From: Yoonia sp. R2331
Lineage (GTDB): Bacteria > Pseudomonadota > Alphaproteobacteria > Rhodobacterales > Rhodobacteraceae
Reading direction: 5' to 3'
NCBI RefSeq assembly: GCF_041103235.1
Contig: NZ_JBGCUN010000001.1
Span: 2,604,001 to 2,668,000, forward strand
DNA: 64,000 nt
Shown: positions 45,898 through 54,105 of the stretch, piece after piece
Position numbering within the stretch: the stretch's first letter is position 1
Layout of the letters: every line of letters starts with the position of its first letter
Translations under genes and position numbers: made by a program
The notes under the pieces: model-generated
Database searches by the model: none
What the model saw: the letters and a program-made list of their open reading frames with translations, nothing else
Told to the model about the DNA's origin: nothing

Positions 45898-46188
45898 GTT
45901 CGGCCGATCAATAAAGTCATATCGTTGAGGCTAGCGAGTTGGTGAGTGCATCAACCATCAATTTGCGACATTCACGCGGCTGGTCTATCGCGGCCTTTGA
46001 CACCCTGGGCTGCCAGGTGACTTACGAATGGCCGCTTTGGTGAATGCGCCGCCGCATTAGGTAACAACGGCAAAGTCCGGTTCGGGCCGTCATTTGGCTC
46101 CAGATTGGTCCCACCTGCTAATCACCGCATAGGCCGGCTCATCTGCGGGCGCAGCCAAAGCAAGAGCTCTAGGCTACGCCCTATGTAG
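45898..46188. other. 291-base intergenic stretch
   Basis: No gene, RNA or strong repeat found. It contains the EamA promoter region and separates it from the DUF5681 gene that ends at 46189. Short frames here look random. Confidence 0.4.
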
Positions 46189-46578
46189 TTAGCTATCCGA
46201 ATACGTATCTGGATCGAAACCTGCCATTTCCAAAAAACGACGTTTCGCCCCTGCGTATTCATCAGCGTGTTCTTTCTCGGCCTTGTCGCCATCAGGCACG
46301 ACGACAAGTATAGCATTCACGATGCTGAACAAGGCCGCTTTGTCACCCTTAAGGGCCTTGCGGCATTGCTGAAGATAGGCCGCCTCAAGTGAACCAAGCC
46401 TCTCCGTCCTACCATTACTGGTTTTTGCGTTCACCGGCTCTGACAAGATTTCGGAGTACCGTTCGAAGTTTTCTTGCTTCGATTTTGGACGACCGCGTGG
46501 GTTGCCGCTTTGTCCCTTTTTCCACCGCGCAGAATTTGGGGGCTTGCAGTACCCGACCTCCTTCTCACTTTCCGCCAT
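46189..46578 (-). CDS. DUF5681 domain protein (copy 2)
   Basis: A 129-residue protein with the DUF5681 core RWKKGQSGNPRGRPKSKQ at residues 18-35. Such proteins commonly accompany ParB-like methyltransferases and terminases in prophage-like regions. The charged helical C-terminus ends FDPDTYSDS. The start overlaps the stop of a second DUF5681 gene by 14 bases; the two paralogues differ outside the KGQSGNP-GRP core. Confidence 0.82.
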   Translation of the reverse strand: MAESEKEVGYCKPPNSARWKKGQSGNPRGRPKSKQENFERYSEILSEPVNAKTSNGRTERLGSLEAAYLQQCRKALKGDKAALFSIVNAILVVVPDGDKAEKEHADEYAGAKRRFLEMAGFDPDTYSDS

Positions 46579-46927
46579 CTTTGTGTTCCCCCTCTTGTTT
46601 CGCGGCAGCAACTTTCTGCATCTCTGCGAACCGCTCTTTGACCTCGAGAATGTCCACCAAATAATCCACGTCGCTGCTAGCTGGACGACCGATGTCATAA
46701 GAGCGTTGCTGCAACGCGATGGCGCGGCGATCCCCCGTTAAGGCAACTGCCCGCAAGCGCTGCATAAGCGCCTCGCCCATTGGCACCTTTCGATTTTCGC
46801 TGGCGATCGATACCTTGCGCTTCAGCACCCTCTGCAAGACCTTGTATGGCGTCTGAGGCTGCTTTGGGCGACCGTTTGGGTTGCCGGATTGGCCTTTCTT
46901 AAATTGACCTGATATCGGCGGTTTCAT
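46565..46927 (-). CDS. DUF5681 domain protein (copy 1)
   Basis: A 120-residue protein with GQFKKGQSGNPNGRPKQPQT at the N-terminus, the DUF5681 motif. The rest is helical and charged. It overlaps the methyltransferase gene by four bases and the next DUF5681 gene by 14 bases, forming a three-gene operon. Function unknown, but likely DNA-binding by its basic motif. Confidence 0.82.
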   Translation of the reverse strand: MKPPISGQFKKGQSGNPNGRPKQPQTPYKVLQRVLKRKVSIASENRKVPMGEALMQRLRAVALTGDRRAIALQQRSYDIGRPASSDVDYLVDILEVKERFAEMQKVAAAKQEGEHKDGGK

Positions 46928-48333
46928 ATAGCCACTTGTATAGGGTTCGAGATCGTTCGTGCTGCCGGCTCCGTATCTGTGAGATCTGCCTGTGCCGCGC
47001 GCGCGGCTGCGACCTCGTCATATGATTCGCCTGTCTCCGCCAAGCGAGCCGTCATACCCGTCAGAGCTGCAAACCTGCGACAAATGACATCACAATAGTG
47101 CGCATCAAGCTCGACTAAGCGTGCAATCCGACCTGCCCGATGGGCAGCCATAAGCGTTGTGCCAGAGCCGCCAAAACCATCGAGCACGATGTCACCGCGC
47201 TTGCTGACGTCTTTGATAGCGTCAGCCACCATGGCAACGGGCTTCACCGTTGGATGAAGCTGGAGGTCTTTTTGATTTGAACCGAAGCTGTTCACGCCCG
47301 GGTATTCCCAAACATTTGTACGATAGCGACCATGTTCACCCAAACCAAAATTATTGACATGCGCCGCGTCACCTACCTTGTAGGTAAAAATCAACTCGTG
47401 TTGAGAGCGGTAAAACGTGCCCATACCGCCGTTGCTCTTCTTCCAAACGATCAAATTTTTGAGCTCAGCGTAGACTTCATCGCCCGCGCGCTGCAGCTCT
47501 GGTATGTGGCGCCAGTCCATACAGACAAAGTGAATAGCGCCGTCGACACTGGCACCCGCCATCGCGCCAAGAGCCCTTTGCAGGAACTCCGCAAATGCGG
47601 TCTCAGTCATTTCACCTGACGCCATCGCAAATTCACGATGCTGCACCTTGCCAGAGCCACAAACATGGCCAGAGATCTTGACGTTGTAGGGCGGATCAGT
47701 GAACACCGTACGGGCACGTTCACCCTGCATAAGCTTGTTATACGTCTCTGCGTTTTGTGCATCACCACAAATCAACTTGTGATCGCCTAGCAGCCAAACA
47801 TCACCCGGCTGTGTGACCGCAACACCTGCGACAGCCTCAGGCAGATCGTCATCGTCGTCGGCATGTTCATTGGCACTGCCATCCAGCAAAAGATCGAGTT
47901 CCGCCGTTTCAAAGCCAGTGATTTCAAGATCGAAATCAAGATCAAGCTCTTCGAGCGCTTGAAACTCAATGGCAAGAATATCGCGATCCCACCCCGCCAA
48001 CTCTGCAAGCCGATTGTCCGCGATCACATACGCGCGACGTTCAGCCTCATTGAGATGTCCAAGCACAATTGTCGGAACGGCATCGAGACCAAGTTGTCGG
48101 GCAGCCAAAACACGTCCGTGTCCCGCAATGATGACGCCATTGTCATCGACCAGTACAGGGTTCACAAAACCAAACTTTGTGATCGAAGCGGCAATCTGCG
48201 CGATTTGCTTGTCGGAATGCGTGCGTGCATTCCGGTCGTAGCTTTGCAGCTTTTTGGGATCGCGAGGTGCAATCTTGAGCTTCGTAGACGCCGGCAAGTC
48301 TGGAACACGCGTTCCACTCTTTAATTTTGACAT
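46924..48333 (-). CDS. ParB-domain DNA methyltransferase
   Basis: A 469-residue fusion. The N-terminal ParB/Srx-like nuclease or DNA-binding domain (about 20-125) has HSDKQIAQIAASITKFGF, VDDNGVIIAGHGR and the RLAELAGWD tail. The C-terminal part is an N4/N6-type methyltransferase with TDPPYNVKISG (motif IV, near residue 210) before DGFGGSGTT (motif I, near 400), the beta-class order. Phage-related regions often carry such solitary enzymes. The start at 48333 is chosen over 48351 because GGAAGGA lies 6-12 bases before it. Confidence 0.88.
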   Translation of the reverse strand: MSKLKSGTRVPDLPASTKLKIAPRDPKKLQSYDRNARTHSDKQIAQIAASITKFGFVNPVLVDDNGVIIAGHGRVLAARQLGLDAVPTIVLGHLNEAERRAYVIADNRLAELAGWDRDILAIEFQALEELDLDFDLEITGFETAELDLLLDGSANEHADDDDDLPEAVAGVAVTQPGDVWLLGDHKLICGDAQNAETYNKLMQGERARTVFTDPPYNVKISGHVCGSGKVQHREFAMASGEMTETAFAEFLQRALGAMAGASVDGAIHFVCMDWRHIPELQRAGDEVYAELKNLIVWKKSNGGMGTFYRSQHELIFTYKVGDAAHVNNFGLGEHGRYRTNVWEYPGVNSFGSNQKDLQLHPTVKPVAMVADAIKDVSKRGDIVLDGFGGSGTTLMAAHRAGRIARLVELDAHYCDVICRRFAALTGMTARLAETGESYDEVAAARAAQADLTDTEPAARTISNPIQVAI

Positions 48334-48783
48334 GAGGAAATCCTTCCACATTATGTGCGGTGCAAAATTATGCGACCGTCACGAGCCACACTCCCCTTCA
48401 AAAGATCGAGTGCAGCAGATTTCATAAAGTTTGAAGGCCGAGCCTGTCGGGGCTCTGTGGAAGGGCCAGATCGCTCCGGCACAAGATCGGCAGGCCCTCC
48501 CACCGATCACTTCGCAATTGTTGATCTCAGAATTGCGTTCTCGCGTTCAAACGCGTCGCCGCTCTTCTAGGTGCAAGGTGGCGTTGGACGCCCGACTTGC
48601 AAGGCCATGGCTACTGCGCAGGATCTCGATATGGCAAGGACGAAATTTACTAATCCGGGCAAAAATATAAATGGCTTATATAAAAAGTGACATCTCTCGT
48701 CACCACGACGCTATTTTACAGCAATTATTCAGGACATCAGCGCCGCAACTTCCGGATCAGCGCTTGGCCGATTCGACGCAGTC
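48334..48783. other. 450-base intergenic stretch upstream of methyltransferase operon
   Basis: No supported gene. It includes an AT-rich segment (about 48660-48710, with TATAAATGGC and TATATAAAAAG) unlike the host composition, likely the promoter zone of the methyltransferase operon. The short frames here look random. Confidence 0.4.
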
Positions 48784-48993
48784 TCAATCAAGTAGATCAC
48801 CACAAGACACCGTCATTGCCCGTGCAAGTCGGTCGATCACTTCGATCGTCGGATTGCGCGCGGCACGTTCCAGATCACTAATGTAGGTGCGATGAATCCC
48901 GGCGTGATGCGCGAGTTCTTCCTGGGACCAACCGCGAGACCGGCGCAATTTGCGCATATTTGTACTGAGGCGGTTCCGGATTTCCATGGCCAC
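48784..48993 (-). CDS. XRE-family helix-turn-helix regulator
   Basis: A 69-residue single-domain Cro/CI-type repressor. The helix-turn-helix spans SQEELAHHAGIHRTYISDLE, followed by the typical PTIEVIDRLARAM helix. Such small regulators often control restriction-modification or phage genes. The start may be 48993 or the third-codon ATG at 48987. It is divergent from the gene at 49107 and upstream of the methyltransferase operon, which it may control. Confidence 0.9.
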   Translation of the reverse strand: MAMEIRNRLSTNMRKLRRSRGWSQEELAHHAGIHRTYISDLERAARNPTIEVIDRLARAMTVSCGDLLD

Positions 48994-49106
48994 AATGGGG
49001 CGCAGTGTCGCCGATCCGTCTACAGACGATCAGTGACAATAGTTGTTGACTTTGATTGGAATGGAAGCACTTTTCGGTGTCACTTATCGACGACACTGGA
49101 GGTAAC

Positions 49107-49871
49107 ATGAAAGCAAACCAAAGCCCTCACCAAGCAATAGGTAGTGTTCCTGACAACGCTGCAGAGCGTCTTGCTGATTACATACTTCGGACCGGACTGA
49201 AGCCGCTGCCGTTGCCAAAAGAGTTCTACTACGCCTCTCTTCCGATCTGCGTCATCGACGCGGTTTATTCGATCGGCGTCAGTTACAGTTCTACGCGCAA
49301 CACCGTTGCGCGATTTTGTGACCGCCAAAATTGGACGATGTCACTGCCGCCAGGCGCAGAGCGGCTGAACGGCGAGCATCGAATCTCCGGCTTCCTGAAG
49401 TTGATAGATGGTGCCACCGCTGACCAACTTGCGGACGATCTCTTCGGGAATAGGCAACGGACGTCGAGCCGGTCGGGAATCTTGAAGGCAGAAGCAGTGC
49501 GGAGATTTGCATCGGCGCTATTCGCAGAAGGCATCGATGACTTCGGGGACCTTAGCATGGAAAGGCTCGCCCCAGCTGAGCGCACGGTCCGGCAAATACC
49601 GGGTCAGAGAAGCGGGATATCTTTCGATTATTTTCGGATGCTTGCCGGTGACGATCAACTGATCAAACCAGATCGCATGGTGCAGCGCTACGTTGCGCGG
49701 GCCATTGGTGGGTCCTCAACTCAAATCACTCCAGATCAAGTTCGGGACACCGTGCAACAGGCCGTCACGCATTTGTCGCCACAGGGCCCAAGCTGGACAC
49801 CTCGTGTTTTGGATTTTGCGATCTGGGAAGCGGAGCGAGCCAATCGATATCAACCAGCAGATTGGCGATGA
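49107..49871 (+). CDS. divergent HhH-GPD DNA-glycosylase-like protein
   Basis: A 254-residue protein. The region 165-205 matches the helix-hairpin-helix plus Asp pattern of endonuclease III/MutY: VRQIPGQRSGISFDYFRML, then KPDRMVQRYVARAIG with the catalytic-type Asp. No Lys is seen at the AP-lyase site, so a monofunctional enzyme is likely if active. The earlier part has AVYSIGVSYSSTRNTV. GGAGGT before the ATG decides the start. Its XRE neighbour and low-GC context suggest a mobile-island origin. The family assignment is tentative. Confidence 0.5.
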   Translation: MKANQSPHQAIGSVPDNAAERLADYILRTGLKPLPLPKEFYYASLPICVIDAVYSIGVSYSSTRNTVARFCDRQNWTMSLPPGAERLNGEHRISGFLKLIDGATADQLADDLFGNRQRTSSRSGILKAEAVRRFASALFAEGIDDFGDLSMERLAPAERTVRQIPGQRSGISFDYFRMLAGDDQLIKPDRMVQRYVARAIGGSSTQITPDQVRDTVQQAVTHLSPQGPSWTPRVLDFAIWEAERANRYQPADWR

Positions 49872-50014
49872 GTCGACGCGAAGGCTCCATGTCGATCCTT
49901 AGTCGTGATGACGGTCGTTCACTCCGTTGATTGTGGAGGTCAACTATGCGGACTGAACGAACCTTCGCTGCGAGTTCTCAAATGACTGCTATTTGCACAT
50001 TGCGTCCGACATGA

Positions 50015-50056
50015 AACCTGGCATCTGCAGTAGACAATTTTCGCAGATGCCAGGTT
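50015..50056. terminator. long hairpin after the thiolase operon
   Basis: Perfect 14-bp inverted repeat AACCTGGCATCTGC / GCAGATGCCAGGTT with a 14-base loop, about 50 bases past the thiolase stop. Following bases read TTTC on the minus strand, so it may end the catabolic operon. It also marks the probable edge of the island. Confidence 0.6.
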
Positions 50057-50105
50057 GCCAGTGTCTCAGCCAGATTGCACTTTTTTTGAACTCATGTCAG
50101 CAGGG

Positions 50106-51290
50106 TCAGGCGACTTCGAACAGTGCTGCAGCCCCCATGCCTCCGCCGACACACATGGAGGTCACCACGTATTTCACGCCACGACGCCTCCCCTCAATTA
50201 GAGCATGCCCGACTTGTCTCGCACCTGTCATGCCGTAGGGGTGGCCAATCGATATTGCACCGCCGTTCACATTGTAGATTTCGGGATCGATCCCAAGATG
50301 GTCACGGCAATACAGAACCTGGCAGGCAAAGGCTTCGTTAAGCTCCCAAAGGCCGATGTCTTCGATGCGAAGACCTGCATTCTTCAGCAGCTTTGGAATT
50401 GCAAAGATCGGGCCGAACCCCATCTCTTCCGGTGCATTTCCTGCAACAGTCATGCCGCGATAAATACCCAGCGGTGTGAGGCCCCGCTGCTCAGCCATTT
50501 TGCCTTCCATGAGAACACAAGCCGAGGCCCCGTCAGAAAGCTGGCTTGCGTTTCCGGCAGTGATCACGCCGCCTTCGACAACCGGGTTCAACTGGCCAAG
50601 AGTTTCGGCCGTCGTGCCCGGCCGGTTGCCTTCGTCTTTTGACAAGGTCACCTCTTCCAGGGTTTCCTCTCCGGTTTCGCGGTTCTTGACGCGTTTGATC
50701 GCCGTGATCGGGACGATCTCGTCATCAAAAGCGCCAGTGGCCTGAGCCTGGGCCGTCCGGGCTTGGGAAAGTGCGGCGTACTCATCCTGCACCTCGCGGC
50801 TGATCCCATAGGTCCGGGCCACATTTTCCGCTGTCATCAGCATCGGCATATAGGCATGTTCAGATTGGTCGATAACGTTTGGATCTTTCTCATCGCCCGC
50901 CCATTTCAGATAGGCATTCTGCAGGGTGGAGATATTTTCCTGCCCGCCAGCCACGGCAACGTTCTGACCATCCACAATGACCTGCTTTGCAGCCGTCGCA
51001 ATGGCCATCAACCCGGAGGAGCATTGCCTGTCGATCGTCTGTCCTGCCACCGTATTGGGAAAGCCCGCAGCCAGCGCCGACAAACGAGCGACATTCATGC
51101 CTGCTGTTCCCGCAGTCAGGACCGATCCGATGACAACATCTTCGATCAAACCGGGGTCCACGCCTGCACGTTCAACCGCGTGCTGCATGGCGTGCCCCAT
51201 CATGGTAGGGGACTTGATGTTGTTCAGCGCACCTTTGAAGGCAACCCCAATGGGGGTTCGTGCGGTTGAGACGATAACGGCTTCTCTCAT
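50106..51290 (-). CDS. acetyl-CoA C-acyltransferase (thiolase)
   Basis: Cleaves 3-ketoacyl-CoA with CoA to release acetyl-CoA, the last beta-oxidation step. The 394-residue protein has the active Cys in DRQCSSGLMAIATA near residue 87, the GHPYGMTGARQ His near 350 and CVGGGMGAA with the second Cys. Its start overlaps the end of the FadB-like gene by four bases; the operon runs CoA ligase, cupin, FadB, thiolase. Confidence 0.94.
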   Translation of the reverse strand: MREAVIVSTARTPIGVAFKGALNNIKSPTMMGHAMQHAVERAGVDPGLIEDVVIGSVLTAGTAGMNVARLSALAAGFPNTVAGQTIDRQCSSGLMAIATAAKQVIVDGQNVAVAGGQENISTLQNAYLKWAGDEKDPNVIDQSEHAYMPMLMTAENVARTYGISREVQDEYAALSQARTAQAQATGAFDDEIVPITAIKRVKNRETGEETLEEVTLSKDEGNRPGTTAETLGQLNPVVEGGVITAGNASQLSDGASACVLMEGKMAEQRGLTPLGIYRGMTVAGNAPEEMGFGPIFAIPKLLKNAGLRIEDIGLWELNEAFACQVLYCRDHLGIDPEIYNVNGGAISIGHPYGMTGARQVGHALIEGRRRGVKYVVTSMCVGGGMGAAALFEVA

Positions 51291-53407
51291 GATTTTTCCT
51301 TTTTGGCATCAAAATGTGCGTCAAGTGTCACGCCCGAGGTTGCAAGTTGTTCCAGCAAAGGCGCAGGCGTGAACCACATCTCACCATAGGCACCTAGCGA
51401 CTGCCGATAGTGGGTCATGCGTTCCATAATCTGACTTAATCCAATCTCGCCAGCATAGTGCATTGGGCCGCCGCGCCAGTTTGGGAAGCCATAGCCATTG
51501 ACCCAGATCAGGTCGCAATCACCCGGGCGCGTTGCAATTCCCTCTTCAAGGATCAAGAAGCCCTCGTTGATCAGGGGGAACAGACAACGCTCAAGGATTT
51601 CCTGATCGTCGATGTCCCTGCGCTTCACGCCATGCAGGTCCGCCAGCTCGGAACTGATTTGAACCATCTCTGGGTCTTCGACCCGTGTCCGCCCCTCGTA
51701 GACATAGCTTCCTCGCCCGGTTTTCTGACCCAGTCGGCCTAGTTCAAACAACCTGTCCTGCACAGCCTGGTATGTCGGGTCATGCGCGATTTCACTACGC
51801 CGTTCCTGACGCACGCGTGCGCCCACATCGACTCCGGCCAGATCTGCCATCGCATGAATACCCATGGCCATGCCGAAGCCTTCAAGGACGTCATCCACCT
51901 GTTTCGGCGTCGCCCCCTCTAGAAGCAGACGGGATCCTTCTCGGAAGTATGGTTCCAGCATCCGGTTTCCAACAAAGCCGTAGCACACGCCAACCGTGAC
52001 AGGGAGCTTTCGGATCTTCTTTGCGACCGTGCTTGCCGTTGCAATGACATCGGGAGCGGTCTTGGCGCCCCGCACCACCTCTAGCAAGCGCATGACGTTC
52101 GCCGGGCTAAAGAAATGGAGACCAATCACATCCTCCGGGCGGGAGGTGACCGTGGCTATTTCATCAAGATCCAACGTCGATGTGTTTGAAGCCAGTATTG
52201 CGCCAGGTTTGGCGTGTAGGTCTAACGCTTCGAAAATCTGGCGTTTGACATTCATGCTTTCAAACGCCGCTTCAATGATCAGGTCAGCCTTCGCAAGGCC
52301 TGCATAGCTGAGCGTCCCGGTGGCGTTGGCGGAGATTGCCTCTGCCCGATCGGCACTGAGCCGCCCTTTTTGAGCCGCACGCTGGAAATGCTCTCGGACC
52401 TTTTCCAGCCCCTGTTCGAGCGCGCCTTGCGTAGTTTCAAGAAGCGTGACCGGATACCCCGCCTGCAGAAAGGCGATAGCAATGCCGCGCCCCATTGTTC
52501 CCGCGCCGATCACGGCGACCGATGCAATGTCACGTGGTCGGTCCGCACGGGTAGCGCCCGGAACCTTGGTGCATTCACGTTCTGCAAAGAACAGATGCCG
52601 CCCGGCGCGCGATTGAGGTGTGTCTAGCAGTTCGGCGAAACCTGCCTTCTCTTGTGCCAACCCCTCGGACAGCGGCAATTCGCATGCGGCCTCGATGGAT
52701 ACCAAGCATCGTTCAGGGGCGACATGGTTTTTGGACCTGTGCGCTATCTGATCTCGGAAACCCGTCAGATATCCCTTCGGATCAGGGTGTGTGACGGTCA
52801 TATCCGCACAACTGCGTTTTGGATCGCCCTCATGGCTGACACGGGTGGCAAAACCCAAAACATGCGCGCGAAAATCCTGGTTGTTCTCAAACAGTGCGTC
52901 GACCAGCCCGCAAGACAGGGCATATTCACCCTTAACAGGATCACCCGACAGGATCATCTGCGTTGCCGCTTCCAGCCCGGCAATCCGGGGTAGTCGCTGG
53001 GTGCCGCCGGCACCGGGCAGCAGCCCCAGATTGATCTCAGGTAGGCCCATCACGGCATCCGGCGTGGCGACACGGTAATCACAGGCAAATGCAATCTCCA
53101 GCGCACCTCCCATCGCGGGACCTGCTATCGCGGCGATAATAGGTTTCTTGCTGGTTTCAATCGTTACACACAGGTCTGGCAGGTCCGGCTTGTCCCAGAC
53201 TGCCCCTGTACGAAACTCAGCGATGTCAGCGCCGCCGCAAAAGAGCGGCAGAGCCGAGCATAGAACGATAGCTTTGACCTGTTCATCGGCGTCCAACTCG
53301 TGGATGGCCGAGGAAAGCGCCTGCCGCATCTTCAGGCCAAGAGCGTTCACTGGCGGGGCATTCAGCTCAATGAAAGCGACACCCTCGGCGTGTTTAATGG
53401 AAATCAT
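51287..53407 (-). CDS. FadB-like enoyl-CoA hydratase / 3-hydroxyacyl-CoA dehydrogenase
   Basis: A bifunctional beta-oxidation enzyme of 706 residues. The crotonase part (1-180) has CGGADIAEF and GAGGTQRLPR with the catalytic-type Glu nearby (LPEINLGLLPG). The dehydrogenase part starts at VIGAGTMGRGIA (about 300), with LIIEAAFESMNVK and VIGLHFFSPANVM and the catalytic His. The C-terminal HCDH domain follows. The ATG at 53407 gives MISIKHAEGVAFIELN, preceded by GAGG. It likely acts with the thiolase on the product of the upstream CoA ligase. Confidence 0.93.
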   Translation of the reverse strand: MISIKHAEGVAFIELNAPPVNALGLKMRQALSSAIHELDADEQVKAIVLCSALPLFCGGADIAEFRTGAVWDKPDLPDLCVTIETSKKPIIAAIAGPAMGGALEIAFACDYRVATPDAVMGLPEINLGLLPGAGGTQRLPRIAGLEAATQMILSGDPVKGEYALSCGLVDALFENNQDFRAHVLGFATRVSHEGDPKRSCADMTVTHPDPKGYLTGFRDQIAHRSKNHVAPERCLVSIEAACELPLSEGLAQEKAGFAELLDTPQSRAGRHLFFAERECTKVPGATRADRPRDIASVAVIGAGTMGRGIAIAFLQAGYPVTLLETTQGALEQGLEKVREHFQRAAQKGRLSADRAEAISANATGTLSYAGLAKADLIIEAAFESMNVKRQIFEALDLHAKPGAILASNTSTLDLDEIATVTSRPEDVIGLHFFSPANVMRLLEVVRGAKTAPDVIATASTVAKKIRKLPVTVGVCYGFVGNRMLEPYFREGSRLLLEGATPKQVDDVLEGFGMAMGIHAMADLAGVDVGARVRQERRSEIAHDPTYQAVQDRLFELGRLGQKTGRGSYVYEGRTRVEDPEMVQISSELADLHGVKRRDIDDQEILERCLFPLINEGFLILEEGIATRPGDCDLIWVNGYGFPNWRGGPMHYAGEIGLSQIMERMTHYRQSLGAYGEMWFTPAPLLEQLATSGVTLDAHFDAKKEKS

Positions 53408-53418
53408 GTTTGGAAACC

Positions 53419-54105
53419 TCAATTGGACTGTTTGGTAAGATCTTGTTCGATCTCTGCCCAATCGTCGAAGTGGATTACGTTGCAGGGTGAATTCACGTTC
53501 TCGAGCCAGACAAAGACGGAGATGAATGGCTGGTCATAGACCCGGGTGGCGTGGGGATCGCCCGCCGCGTTCCAGATAAGTGATCCAGCCGGATAATCCT
53601 GCCAGTCACGGGTGCCAAACCGCCAACCAGATTTCTCGGACAGGTTCAGGTACAGCTCTGGCGCGTCGTGGTTGTGGTCGCGATACAGCGTTCTTGGACC
53701 CAGCATGAAAATGCCAAGGTTGAAATCGGGATGGTGATGTCCACATGCGTCTGGCCCAATCAGCAGAGTATGTAGGTTACACTTTGTGTATCCCTCGCCC
53801 AATTCGGCACCAGGGGGATAGAATTGGGCGTTGTCTTCGCGCCAGATCAGATCATCCTTGGCCGCTATCAGACAACGTGCGATTTCTTGCAATTCGGGGG
53901 CGACAATCCCGGCGATGGCGTTCTTCAGAACCTCATCGTGCCGGGTTCCTTGGGGAGGTAAATCAAAGAGCCTCTCACCCTTCAGGTCCATGGCTGCCAG
54001 CTTGTCCAACGTCAGATCAACGCCGCGCGTGGCAGCTCTGTGAGCCTGCAGATAGGTGACAATGGATTGAATAAGCGCCTGAATGCGACGTTGTTTGTCT
54101 GTCAT
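53419..54105 (-). CDS. DMSP-lyase-family cupin protein (DddQ/DddL-like)
   Basis: A 228-residue single-cupin protein with the metal-binding pattern LYRDHNHDAPELYLNL (HxHxxxExY) and a second His in GDPHATRV. This is the layout of the DddQ/L/W/K group of dimethylsulfoniopropionate lyases, which release dimethyl sulfide and acrylate. The preceding NLHTLLIGPDACGHHHPDF and FMLGPRTLY fit that family too. It sits in a CoA-dependent operon next to a betaine-type importer, so it may act on DMSP or a related betaine. Substrate not proven. Confidence 0.72.
   Translation of the reverse strand: MTDKQRRIQALIQSIVTYLQAHRAATRGVDLTLDKLAAMDLKGERLFDLPPQGTRHDEVLKNAIAGIVAPELQEIARCLIAAKDDLIWREDNAQFYPPGAELGEGYTKCNLHTLLIGPDACGHHHPDFNLGIFMLGPRTLYRDHNHDAPELYLNLSEKSGWRFGTRDWQDYPAGSLIWNAAGDPHATRVYDQPFISVFVWLENVNSPCNVIHFDDWAEIEQDLTKQSN

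Noticed and set aside
37700-50100. Duplicated tRNA-Gln 3' end as an attachment site
   Set aside because: I looked for the CCTACCACCCCAGCCA end again in this span and did not see it. Serine recombinases usually use short core sites not in tRNA genes.
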